Below are positions 1 to 7,651 of a stretch of 64,000 nt of DNA, in pieces. The position numbers and the translations under genes are program-made. The number at the start of each line of letters is the position of its first letter. Position 1 is the stretch's first letter. This DNA is from Streptomyces antarcticus (GTDB taxonomy: Bacteria > Actinomycetota > Actinomycetes > Streptomycetales > Streptomycetaceae), in contig NZ_JAPNLM010000003.1 in the NCBI RefSeq assembly GCF_026627255.1, positions 186,001-250,000 on the forward strand. Direction: 5' to 3'. The notes under the pieces are model-generated. The model did not search any database, was not told the origin of the DNA, and saw only the letters and a list, made by a program, of their open reading frames with translations.

Positions 1-1
1 G

Positions 2-40
2 CTCGGCGTGTACGGGGCCCTGCGGTCCCTCAACGGCTGA
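2..40 (+). CDS. C-terminal end of an upstream protein, possibly EccD (partial)
   Basis: Only the last 12 codons are in the window. They read LGVYGALRSLNG and end at a TGA at 38-40. The hydrophobic, turn-rich tail fits the end of a multi-pass membrane protein. Because eccB starts 17 bases later, a T7SS membrane component such as EccD is the natural guess. This is inference from context; the visible sequence is too short to prove the family. Confidence 0.35.
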   Translation, partial: LGVYGALRSLNG

Positions 41-57
41 TCCGGGGGAGCGCCACA

Positions 58-1506
58 GTGCAGTCGAAACGCGACCAGGTCCAGGCCCACATGTTCGTCA
101 TGGGCCGGCTCACCTCCGCCATGCTCCGCGGCGATCCGGACGCCCCGGAGAGCCCGCAGGGCCGCACCAACCGCGGCATCGCCATCGGCGTGGTGATCGC
201 CGTCCTGCTGTCGGCCGGCGCGTTCGTCCTCGGCCTGTTCAAGCCCGGCACCAAGGACTCCTGGCGGCAGCCCGGCACCCTCGTGGTCGCCAAGGAGACC
301 GGCACGCGCTACCTCTTCCTGGAGGGCAGGCTGCGGCCCGTGCGCAACTACGCCTCCGCGCGGCTGCTCGTCGGCGCCGACCTCAAGGTCTCCTCCGTCG
401 GAAGCCGCTCGCTCGCCGACACACCCCGCGGCGCACCCGTCGGCATCGCCGGCGCACCGGAGGCACTGCCCGCCGCCAACCGCCTGGACACCGGCCCCTG
501 GCAGGTCTGCTCGGGAACCCCCGGCGGGCCCGCGACCACCGTCCTGGCGGTCGGCGCACCCGCAGCGGGCCGCGGACTGGGCACCGACGAGGCCCTTTTG
601 GTGACCGGGCCGGACCAGGCCGAGTACGTGGTGTGGCGCGGCAGCAGGCTGCGCCTGGACGCCGGGACCCGGGCCGCGCAGGCACTGGGCTACGACGCCC
701 AGCCCCGCACCCGGGTCTCCGCGGCCTTCCTCAACGCCCTGCCCGAGGGCCCCGACCTCACCCCGCCCGCCGTCCCCGGCCGCGGTGCGCCGGGCCCGCA
801 GCTCGGCGGACGCGAGTCCCGCGTCGGCCAGGTCTTCCGGATCACCGTGCCCGGCGCGGCCGCGCGGTACTACCTGCTGCGCCAGGACGGCCTCGCCCCG
901 CTCACCGCCACCGGCGCCGCCCTGGTACTGGGCGATCCGCAGACCCGTGTCACGGCGTACGGGGGCGCCGCCCCGGCCGCCGCCGACCTGGGCGCCGAAG
1001 CCCTCGACGGCCGCAGCGCCCCGCTGCCGGCCACGGGGCCGGCCGCCGATCTCCCCGAGGCGCCGCCCCGGGCGGTGGCGCCGGCGGCCGGCTCGACGGC
1101 GTGCGCCCGTATCGAATCGGCGAGCGCGGGCAGCCGGGTCAGCGTCGCGCTCGCCGCGGTGGACGGCCTCGGCCCCGCCGCGCAGCCCGCCCCCGAGGGC
1201 CTGACCCCGGCCTGTACGGCCGTCGAGCGGATCACGGTCCGGCCGGGCGGCGGGGCCCTGGTGCGCGCCCTGGGCGCCGGGGGCGGCGAACTAGGCTCCA
1301 CGCTCTACCTGGTGACCGACAGCGGGATGAAGTACCGGGTCGCCGGCGGGGACGCGCTCACCGCCCTCGGCTACTCCCCGGGCCAGGCGCGGGGACTTCC
1401 CTCACCGCTGCTGGCGATGCTCCCGGCCGGACCGGACCTCAGCCCGCAGGCCGCCGCTGCGGGTCGCGGAAACACCACCGCCGCGGCCTGCCCGGCGGGG
1501 CCGTGA
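58..1506 (+). CDS. eccB: Type VII secretion system membrane component EccB
   Basis: 482 aa, starting at a GTG behind a GGGGGAG ribosome binding site. EccB is a core subunit of the ESX/T7SS membrane complex. It has one transmembrane helix near the N-terminus and a large extracytoplasmic repeat domain. Here the N-terminus (QSKRDQVQAHMFVMGRLTSA) matches the family opening. A single hydrophobic helix lies at about residues 39-60 (GIAIGVVIAVLLSAGAFVLG). The long Ala/Gly/Pro-rich remainder carries recurring stretches of the type 'GTRYLF..G..L.PV.NYASARLL' and 'LPAGPDL' that characterise the EccB R-repeats. The closest neighbours are a membrane-protein tail upstream and a WXG100-type pair downstream, which supports a T7SS locus. 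EccC and the mycosin protease are not in this window. Identification is confident. Confidence 0.93.
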   Translation: MQSKRDQVQAHMFVMGRLTSAMLRGDPDAPESPQGRTNRGIAIGVVIAVLLSAGAFVLGLFKPGTKDSWRQPGTLVVAKETGTRYLFLEGRLRPVRNYASARLLVGADLKVSSVGSRSLADTPRGAPVGIAGAPEALPAANRLDTGPWQVCSGTPGGPATTVLAVGAPAAGRGLGTDEALLVTGPDQAEYVVWRGSRLRLDAGTRAAQALGYDAQPRTRVSAAFLNALPEGPDLTPPAVPGRGAPGPQLGGRESRVGQVFRITVPGAAARYYLLRQDGLAPLTATGAALVLGDPQTRVTAYGGAAPAAADLGAEALDGRSAPLPATGPAADLPEAPPRAVAPAAGSTACARIESASAGSRVSVALAAVDGLGPAAQPAPEGLTPACTAVERITVRPGGGALVRALGAGGGELGSTLYLVTDSGMKYRVAGGDALTALGYSPGQARGLPSPLLAMLPAGPDLSPQAAAAGRGNTTAAACPAGP

Positions 1507-1657
1507 CGGGAACACCGGCGAACCGAACCGGAGGAACGTGCGTGTATCCCGTGTAGGCGACACAAAAAACCGGCCCCGGGGCTTGGGACGCTGGATTCTC
1601 GACATGTGATCACTGAGAATGCAGCTGACGGACACGTTACGGATGACCACAACTCGG

Positions 1658-1684
1658 TTGTCCGACTGTCCGGTTGAGTAGGGT
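1658..1684 (+). promoter_or_regulatory. Possible promoter for the esx pair
   Basis: The roughly 257-base gap between eccB and the first esx-like gene holds a TTGTCC at 1658-1663 and a TAGGGT at 1679-1684, spaced 15 bases apart. This resembles a weak HrdB-type promoter. The whole stretch is AT-richer than its surroundings. The spacing is short, so the call is tentative. Confidence 0.3.
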
Positions 1685-1763
1685 CGGCTGAACGACGGAC
1701 ATCCGCCGGCGCCCTCGGCGTGCGGGCGGACTCGGCGGTGACAACCACCAGGAGGTGCGGCAC

Positions 1764-2099
1764 ATGGCAGGCTTCCAGCAGTCACAGGAACAGGCCACCC
1801 GGAACGGCATCATGGCACTGGAGCAGGCGTTCACCGGCGTGCAGAACTGCCGGCAGGACGTGGAGAACATGAAGTTCAACCTGTCCTCCGGACTCAAGGG
1901 CTCCGACGGCAAGGCGTTCCAGGACCTGCTCAAGCTCTGGGACGACCAGGCGGAGGTCATCTCGCGCAACGTCCGGGACATGGTCGACACCCTCAACGAG
2001 ACGCTGCGCACGCAGGGCCTCACCCAGGGATCCAACAACGAGAGCATCACGACGGCCTACAGCCAGTCGCAGTCGGTCTTCGACACGCTCAGCGGCTGA
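1764..2099 (+). CDS. WXG100-family ESX protein with a degenerate WXG motif
   Basis: 111 aa. I chose the ATG at 1764 because AGGAGGT sits at 1750-1756, 7 bases upstream; an in-frame GTG at 1755 lies inside that ribosome binding site. The length, the all-helical pattern and the pairing with the next gene are those of an EsxA/EsxB small secreted protein, which forms a heterodimeric four-helix bundle exported by the T7SS. The turn between the two helices reads LKG (residues 44-46) instead of WxG, so the signature Trp is Leu here. I see no C-terminal YxxxD/E signal, so export may depend on its partner. It lies about 65 bases before that partner and is probably co-transcribed with it. Confidence 0.85.
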   Translation: MAGFQQSQEQATRNGIMALEQAFTGVQNCRQDVENMKFNLSSGLKGSDGKAFQDLLKLWDDQAEVISRNVRDMVDTLNETLRTQGLTQGSNNESITTAYSQSQSVFDTLSG

Positions 2100-2164
2100 T
2101 CCGTCCCTTCCCGGACCCGCGACTCCCGTCCCCTCCCCATCCAGTTGTGAGACGAGGCCCCACC

Positions 2165-2485
2165 ATGAGCGACTTCACCGACGGTCACATCTACGTCGAC
2201 TACCGGCACATGTCGAACGCGGCGGACGACATGGTCGCCCAGACAAAGGCGATCGCCGGCGTCCTGGCCAACCTGGAAGCCGAGCTCCAGGAGCTCAAGC
2301 AGACCTGGGAGGGTGAGGACCGCCAGGTCTACAACACCAAGCAGCAGGCGTGGGACCACGCCGTCGAAGAGATGAAGAACCTGCTGGCGAACCACTCCCG
2401 CCTGCTGACCGACGTCTCCGACAATTACCAGTACAGCGAGAAGTCCCTCACCCAGATGTGGGGAGACGTACGCATCGGCCGCTGA
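2165..2485 (+). CDS. WXG100-family ESX protein (canonical partner)
   Basis: 106 aa, starting at the ATG at 2165 (MSDFTDGHIYVDY); only a weak GACGAG ribosome binding site is visible. It has the helix-turn-helix plan of an ESX secreted protein, with an intact WEG at residues 48-50. A YQYSE at residues 88-92 fits the YxxxD/E T7SS export signal. It probably pairs with the preceding Trp-less protein and would carry the secretion signal for the complex. This division of roles is inferred from family knowledge. Confidence 0.92.
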   Translation: MSDFTDGHIYVDYRHMSNAADDMVAQTKAIAGVLANLEAELQELKQTWEGEDRQVYNTKQQAWDHAVEEMKNLLANHSRLLTDVSDNYQYSEKSLTQMWGDVRIGR

Positions 2486-2532
2486 CCCGGCCGCGGGAAC
2501 CGCGACGACGGGCAGGGCCCGGCCCCGGACCC

Positions 2533-2550
2533 CGCGGGGCGCGCCCCGCG
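2533..2550 (+). terminator. GC-rich perfect palindrome after the esx pair
   Basis: An 18-base perfect palindrome (CGCGGGGCGCGCCCCGCG) lies in the 158-base spacer between the esx pair and the next gene. It is followed by more GC-rich inverted sequence. It could act as an attenuator that keeps esx expression above that of the downstream genes. There is no U-tract, which is usual in Streptomyces. Confidence 0.45.
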
Positions 2551-2643
2551 TGCGCCCCGCGGCCCCGCGGCGCGTCGGACGGGCAGCGGCGGCCGCCGGA
2601 GCGCGGGCGGGAACAAGAGCAGGTTCAGGATCAGGAGCGGGAC

Positions 2644-3108
2644 ATGGCGCAGAAACCCCCGGTCAACCTCGACAAGGCCTGGCTGGAGAACTTCCTCAAC
2701 CACGACATCGCGGAGTTCATCGCCGAGATCAAGAAGATCATGGGCGACGGAACGGGGTCCGACAACACGGTCATACCGGCCCTCGAGGCCCTGCTGCCCG
2801 CGGGCGCCCACGGCGACTGGGCCCTGCCCGGCGCCCAACTGCCCCTCACCATCGGCGGGATGTCCAAGGACAGCGCCACCAACGGCCAGCACATCAACGA
2901 GGCGGTGGTCGAGCTCATCGGTGCCGTGACCACCATCCTCGACAACCAGAAGCTCCTCTTCGACGACATCGACGACAACCTGCGCACCAGCATCGAGACC
3001 CTCTTCAAGGCGCAGGGCGACAACCTGGCCAAGATCGAAGGGGACAAGTTCCTCGACATCTTCTCCGACGTCGACGAATCCCTCGGCGGCGGCGAAAAGG
3101 ACGACTAG
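2644..3108 (+). CDS. T7SS-associated conserved protein, function unknown
   Basis: 154 aa, starting at the ATG at 2644 behind AGGAG (2633-2637). The protein is soluble and mostly helical. A hydrophobic helix (EAVVELIGAVTTIL) is followed by an acidic helix-rich C-terminus ending DVDESLGGGEKDD. I do not recognise a catalytic motif. It lies between the esx pair and the 1141-aa protein, 66 bases before the latter, so a role as a chaperone or partner for T7SS substrates is plausible. That is inference only. Confidence 0.8.
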   Translation: MAQKPPVNLDKAWLENFLNHDIAEFIAEIKKIMGDGTGSDNTVIPALEALLPAGAHGDWALPGAQLPLTIGGMSKDSATNGQHINEAVVELIGAVTTILDNQKLLFDDIDDNLRTSIETLFKAQGDNLAKIEGDKFLDIFSDVDESLGGGEKDD

Positions 3109-3174
3109 GGGTGTCGCCGGACTCGCCCCCGCAGTGCCCGTCTTTCGTCCGCCCGATCCTCCCGGAGCCCGACC

Positions 3175-6100
3175 GTGCGTGATGAGAACATCAAGCCGCT
3201 CACCGCGGACAACGACGCCTGGCACCAGGCCGTCAAACTCTTCACCGGCTACGACGCGCCCCTGCGGAACAAGCTCTTCGAGGAGCTCATCGGCAACGCG
3301 GGCATCCCCCAGATGAAGGTGGAGATCAGCAAGCAGTCGGCCGTCGACTACGTCGACCCGAACGACTTCAACTGGCGGGTGGAGAACGCCGGCTGGCGGA
3401 TCGAGAACACCGACTTCGTCATCCCCTTCTACCTCACCGGCGGCGACAACCCCTCCAGCGGCGACCGGGTCTCCATGTACAAGGCCCGGATCACCCTGCT
3501 CGGCAACAAGGGCAGCGACGGCCCCCCGGCCGGCGGCGTCGTGGAGGGCGGGGAGTTCAAGAGCCAGTACGACAACCACCTGGGCCTGACGGGCGACGCG
3601 GCCGTGTGGACCACCCAGCCGCTCACCCAGTACAGCTACGGGACCGGCCGCGCCCTGGAGGCGCTGCTCAACGACCGCAACGGCACCCACGGCTTCCACT
3701 GGAACGGGAAGAACGTCGCCAACGACCAGGCCGTCACCCTCACCTCCTTCGACACGGCGGCGGCGTCCTTCGACCGGGCCGCCCAGTTCTTCGTCGACCG
3801 GCGCGACGCCGTGGAGGAGTGGGAGCAGCGGCTCGGTACGGAGCAGGACGACGCCTGGCGCGGCCAGGCCGCCGGCGTCTTCTGGAACCTGGTGCACACG
3901 CTCGGCAAGCAGTACGACGGCTACGCCAAGGACATGCGCCCCTCCGGCACCACCGGCTCCAGGCAGGGCGACGAACTGCGGCAGGCGAAGACGGACTTCC
4001 GCAACGCCGTCTCGACCCTCCAACGGAGCTGGGCCCGCTGGGAGCTCATGGAGGGCAACCCGCTGCGCTGGCTGCACGACCTGCTCGTGGAGGTCACGGA
4101 CCACGTGTGGGAACGCAACATCAAGATGATCACGTACAAGGTGAGCAGCAACCGCTACGGAACCACCACCACGTACCACGCCATGTCCGGCTTCGACCAG
4201 ACCGCCACCCGGTTCGGCAAGGGCGACAACTTCGGGCAGCTCGACGACCTCGACACCTGGAAGAAGGTGGGGGAGCGGGCGATCCAGCACTGGCAGGCCT
4301 CCGTCATCGAGAGCCTGGAGGTTCCCGCCAACGAGGCGATCCGGCAGGTCCACAACAGCTGGAGCACCAAGAACTTCGACCTCGGCTCCATCCGCACGCG
4401 CAGCAGCACCGACCTCACCAGCTCCTACAACGAGGACAAGAACGAGAAGAAGGAGGACGACGCCGAGAAGGTTGCGGCGGACGCCGCGAAGAAGCAGGAA
4501 GAGTTCATGGCCTGGCAGAAGGAACAGGCGGCCAAGGCGGAGGCCGAGGCCAAGCGCCGCGAGGAGGAGGCCAAGAAGGAGCAGGAGCGCCGGGAGAAGG
4601 AGGCCGACGAGAAAGAGGCCAAGGCCAAGGAGGAACAGGAGCGCAAGGAGAAGGAAGCGGAGGCCAAGGAGGCCGCGCTCCGGGCCGAGCAGGAGCGCAA
4701 GGAACAGGAGGCCAAGGCCGAGCAGGAGCGCAAGGAACAGGAGGCCAAGGCCGAGCAGGAGCGCCGGGAGAAGGAGGCCGGGGCGAAGGAGGAGCAGGCC
4801 AGGGCCGAGCAGGAGCGCAAGGAGGCCGAAGCCGAGGCGAAGGCGGGCGAGAAGGAGGCCGAAGCCGAGCAGCGGCAGGCCGAGGCGGAGGCCAAGGCGG
4901 AGCAGAAGGAAACCGAGCAGGAGGCCAAGCAGGCCGAGGCCGAGGCCAAGGCCGAGGAGAAGCAGCGGGAGCAGGAGGCCAAGCAGGAGGAGGCCCAGCG
5001 CAAGCAGGAAGAGGCCCGGCTGCGCCAGGAGCAGGTCCAGCTCGGCCAGTTCAACCAGTCCCGCACCGACCAGGAGCGCGCCCGCAAGGAGCAGGAGCAG
5101 AAGGAGGCCGAGGCCGAGGCGAAGGCCGCCGAGAAGGAGCGGGAGGCCGAGGCCAAGCAGGCGGAGGCGGAGGCCGAAGCCGAGCAGCGGCAGGCCGAGG
5201 CGGAGGCCAAGGCGGAGCAGAAGGAAGCCGAGCAGGAGGCCAAGCAGGCCGAGGCGGAGGCGAAGGCCGAGGAGCGGCAGCGCGAGCAGGAGGCCAAGCA
5301 GGAAGAGGCCCAGGCGAAGGCCGAGGCCGCCCAGCGGGAGCGGCAGGAGGAGCAGGGCAGGCTCCAGACCGAGCAGGAGCTGCGGCAGGAGCAGCTGCTC
5401 ACCGAGCAGGAGAAGCGCGAGGCCGAGCAGCGTGCAGAGGTGGAGGCCCGCCAGGCGGAGGCCCAGGCCCGCCAGGAAGCCGCCGTCGAACAGGCCCGGG
5501 CGGCGCAGGAGCAAGCCCGCGGCCAACAGCTGCCGGGCGGCCCCGACCGGCCCGGCTCCGTGGAGCTTCCGGGCGGGCAGCTGAACCCGGGCGACCTGTC
5601 CTCGCTCATGCCCGGCCCGACGGGCGGGCCCGTCTACTCGGACAACGGCCTCACCCTGCCGGACGGCACCTCGACCACCATCGACGACAACGGCCGGATC
5701 GTCACCCACCACCCCGACGGCAGCACCGTCACCATCGACCCAGACCTCCACACCGCCACCGTCACCCGCCCCGACGGCACCACCGCCACCGGCCCGCTGA
5801 ACATCGGCGACCGGCTTCCGCACCCCGACGGCAGCGTGTCCCACATCGGCGCCGACGGGCGGATCGTCACCGAGTACCCGGACGGCACGACCACCACCAT
5901 CGACCCCGACACGGGCATCGGCATCACCACCCGCCCCGACGGTACGGTCACCAGCGGCCACCTGGGCGGCGACGGAACGCTGCCCGGAGGCTCCGGCCCC
6001 CACTCCTCGCTCCCCTCCGGCCACCGCCCGCCGTCCTACGAAGGCTCCCTGGGCTCGTACGAGGAGGAGCTGTACGACCACACCCCCTACGAGCCCTCGT

Positions 6101-6600
6101 TCGCGGGCAGTTCCTCCGGTCCCGGGCCGTCCTACGGCGCCCTCGGCGACGTGGGCACACCGCTCAACACCGGCTCGCTGCCCGGATCGGGATCCGGCTC
6201 CGGGGCCGGAGCCGGCGGCCCCGCGGGCCCCATGGGCGCGCCGATGGGCGGAATGGGCGGTCCCATGGGCGGGATGGGCGGCGGCGGCGGTGCCGGCGGC
6301 GGTTCGGGCACATCCGAACGCGTGCGCAACGTCATCGACGACGGCCGGGTGAACGGCGGTCCGCGCGGCGGACGCCCCCGCCCCGCAAGCCCCAGGGGCG
6401 GGCAGGACGAGAACGACGTACGGGTTTCCTCTCCCCGGGCCACGGCCACCGGCGGCGCCCCGTTCGCGCCGATGGGCGGCGGCGGACCCGGCCAGCAGCA
6501 GACGCAGAGCGGCGACCGCACCCGGGACGCGTGGGTGCAGGAGGAAGAGGACGTCTGGGGTACGGACGAGGGCGGCGCCCCCGCCGTGATCGGCCGATGA
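3175..6600 (+). CDS. T7SS-associated 1141-aa protein with a long charged helix and PDG repeats
   Basis: The start is the GTG at 3175, with GGAG 7 bases upstream. Residues 1 to about 420 form a helical WXG100/PPE-like head (motifs such as AWRGQAAGVFWNLVHTLGKQYDGY). About 422-782 is an almost uninterrupted Glu/Lys/Ala/Gln stretch built from EAEAKAEQ-type repeats, expected to form a single long charged helix or coiled coil. About 820-930 carries beta-type repeats of the form 'PDGTTTTIDPDTG'. The C-terminal third is Gly/Pro-rich and ends in an acidic tail with EEDVWGTDEGGAPAVIGR; DVWG..APAVIG-type tails are common on actinobacterial T7SS-linked proteins. It has no signal peptide or transmembrane helix. 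It may be a large T7SS substrate or a surface stalk; the function is not proven. Confidence 0.88.
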   Translation: MRDENIKPLTADNDAWHQAVKLFTGYDAPLRNKLFEELIGNAGIPQMKVEISKQSAVDYVDPNDFNWRVENAGWRIENTDFVIPFYLTGGDNPSSGDRVSMYKARITLLGNKGSDGPPAGGVVEGGEFKSQYDNHLGLTGDAAVWTTQPLTQYSYGTGRALEALLNDRNGTHGFHWNGKNVANDQAVTLTSFDTAAASFDRAAQFFVDRRDAVEEWEQRLGTEQDDAWRGQAAGVFWNLVHTLGKQYDGYAKDMRPSGTTGSRQGDELRQAKTDFRNAVSTLQRSWARWELMEGNPLRWLHDLLVEVTDHVWERNIKMITYKVSSNRYGTTTTYHAMSGFDQTATRFGKGDNFGQLDDLDTWKKVGERAIQHWQASVIESLEVPANEAIRQVHNSWSTKNFDLGSIRTRSSTDLTSSYNEDKNEKKEDDAEKVAADAAKKQEEFMAWQKEQAAKAEAEAKRREEEAKKEQERREKEADEKEAKAKEEQERKEKEAEAKEAALRAEQERKEQEAKAEQERKEQEAKAEQERREKEAGAKEEQARAEQERKEAEAEAKAGEKEAEAEQRQAEAEAKAEQKETEQEAKQAEAEAKAEEKQREQEAKQEEAQRKQEEARLRQEQVQLGQFNQSRTDQERARKEQEQKEAEAEAKAAEKEREAEAKQAEAEAEAEQRQAEAEAKAEQKEAEQEAKQAEAEAKAEERQREQEAKQEEAQAKAEAAQRERQEEQGRLQTEQELRQEQLLTEQEKREAEQRAEVEARQAEAQARQEAAVEQARAAQEQARGQQLPGGPDRPGSVELPGGQLNPGDLSSLMPGPTGGPVYSDNGLTLPDGTSTTIDDNGRIVTHHPDGSTVTIDPDLHTATVTRPDGTTATGPLNIGDRLPHPDGSVSHIGADGRIVTEYPDGTTTTIDPDTGIGITTRPDGTVTSGHLGGDGTLPGGSGPHSSLPSGHRPPSYEGSLGSYEEELYDHTPYEPSFAGSSSGPGPSYGALGDVGTPLNTGSLPGSGSGSGAGAGGPAGPMGAPMGGMGGPMGGMGGGGGAGGGSGTSERVRNVIDDGRVNGGPRGGRPRPASPRGGQDENDVRVSSPRATATGGAPFAPMGGGGPGQQQTQSGDRTRDAWVQEEEDVWGTDEGGAPAVIGR
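4440..5520 (+). repeat. Repetitive E/K/A/Q-rich coding stretch
   Basis: About 1.08 kb of imperfect short repeats (GAGGCCGAGGCCAAG-like units) encode the long charged helix of the 1141-aa protein. Two larger blocks, around 4850-4990 and 5170-5310, are near-copies of each other (…EAEQRQAEAEAKAEQKE.EQEAKQAEAEAKAEE…). This points to internal duplication. Confidence 0.75.
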
Positions 6601-6718
6601 CCACCGCCGCCCGGACCGTCCGCCGGAGCACCGGCCGGACCCTCCGCACGACCACCCGCCAGTCCATCCGCCAGTCCACCCGCCCGGGCGCCGGCCCGGC
6701 CGACCGGAGGTACCACCG

Positions 6719-7192
6719 GTGACCGAACCGATCGAGCAGCGCATCGCCAAGGCCATGGCGGAACTGGAGTCCGTCAAGGCCGCCGTGGCGCGCGCCGAGG
6801 AGCAACTGGCCGACGCCACGGCGACCGTACGCTCACGGGACCGCGCCGTGGAGGTCACGGTCGGCCCGCAGGGCGAGCTCGCCGGGCTCAAGTTCCTGGA
6901 CGGCAAGCACCTTTCGATGAACGCCTCCCAGCTGGCCGCGTCGGTGATGGAGGCCGCCGGGCGCGGCCGGGCGCAGATGGCCCGGCAGGTCATGGAACTC
7001 TTCGACCCGCTCACCCGCTCCAGCGCCACGGTGCCGGAACTGAGCGGCGTCGACATCGACTGGGACCGCATCTTCGGCTCGGCCCTGCGCGACGAGGACG
7101 ACGGGGGACGGGTGCGCCGCCCGGGCGACAGGCTGCGGGACGAGATCCTCGAGGACACGGACGACGGACACAGGGGAAGGGACCGGTCATGA
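6719..7192 (+). CDS. YbaB/EbfC-family protein
   Basis: 157 aa, starting at the GTG at 6719 behind GGAGG (6706-6710). An N-terminal helix (residues 1-35) leads into a strand 'AVEVTVGPQGELAGLKF' and then a second helix 'QLAASVMEAAGRGRAQMARQVMELF'. This is the YbaB/EbfC nucleoid-associated fold. Members of this family often sit inside actinobacterial T7SS loci, where their role (DNA binding or chaperone-like) is unsettled. Its ATG/TGA overlap with the next gene implies tight co-translation with that WXG100-like protein. Confidence 0.8.
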   Translation: MTEPIEQRIAKAMAELESVKAAVARAEEQLADATATVRSRDRAVEVTVGPQGELAGLKFLDGKHLSMNASQLAASVMEAAGRGRAQMARQVMELFDPLTRSSATVPELSGVDIDWDRIFGSALRDEDDGGRVRRPGDRLRDEILEDTDDGHRGRDRS

Positions 7193-7557
7193 GCGGTGTG
7201 TACGAGGCGAACCCGGAGGCGTTGCGGAGGGCCGTCGAGCGCATGCGGCGGCTGCCCGAGCTGGCGGAGGCGCTCGGCCGCGACTTCACCGCGGACGAGC
7301 GCAACTACACGCCGTGGCCCGGATGGACGGACGACTTCGCCCTCCAGGTCCGCCCGGTCTACGAGCGCAACAACGAGTACTGCCTCGGTACCGGCCGGGT
7401 GCTGTACGAAGCCCTCGACGGACTCGTGCAGGCCACGCTGGCGAACCTGACCAACATCGAGCGCACCCGGTCGGACTCCACCGAGCAGATCGCGGAGCAC
7501 CAGCGCAGGACCCGCGACTCGGTCTTCGACGGCCCGGGATCCGGCGGCCGCCACTGA
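7189..7557 (+). CDS. WXG100-like ESX protein
   Basis: 122 aa, with the ATG overlapping the previous stop by 4 bases (ATGA). Two helices flank a loop containing WPG (residues 43-45), which matches the WXG turn. The protein has the size and helical content of an ESX substrate or of a detached targeting domain. It lies directly before giant A, so it may be the partner that helps recruit giant A to the T7SS machinery. That pairing is inferred from order and from known LXG/WXG partner arrangements. Confidence 0.75.
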   Translation: MSGVYEANPEALRRAVERMRRLPELAEALGRDFTADERNYTPWPGWTDDFALQVRPVYERNNEYCLGTGRVLYEALDGLVQATLANLTNIERTRSDSTEQIAEHQRRTRDSVFDGPGSGGRH

Positions 7558-7592
7558 GGACGGCCGCCACTGAGGACGGCCGCCACTGAGGG
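7545..7592 (+). repeat. Three perfect 16-bp tandem repeats spanning a stop codon
   Basis: The unit CGGCCGCCACTGAGGA occurs at 7545-7560 and 7561-7576, and at 7577-7592 with its last base changed to G. The first copy contains the TGA stop of the WXG100-like gene. Because 16 is not a multiple of three, each copy offers a TGA in a different frame. Confidence 0.9.
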
Positions 7593-7651
7593 CGGGCACC
7601 ACGGAACGGACCGGTCCACGGGGGTGGGTCCACGGGTGAGCGGAGTGCTGG

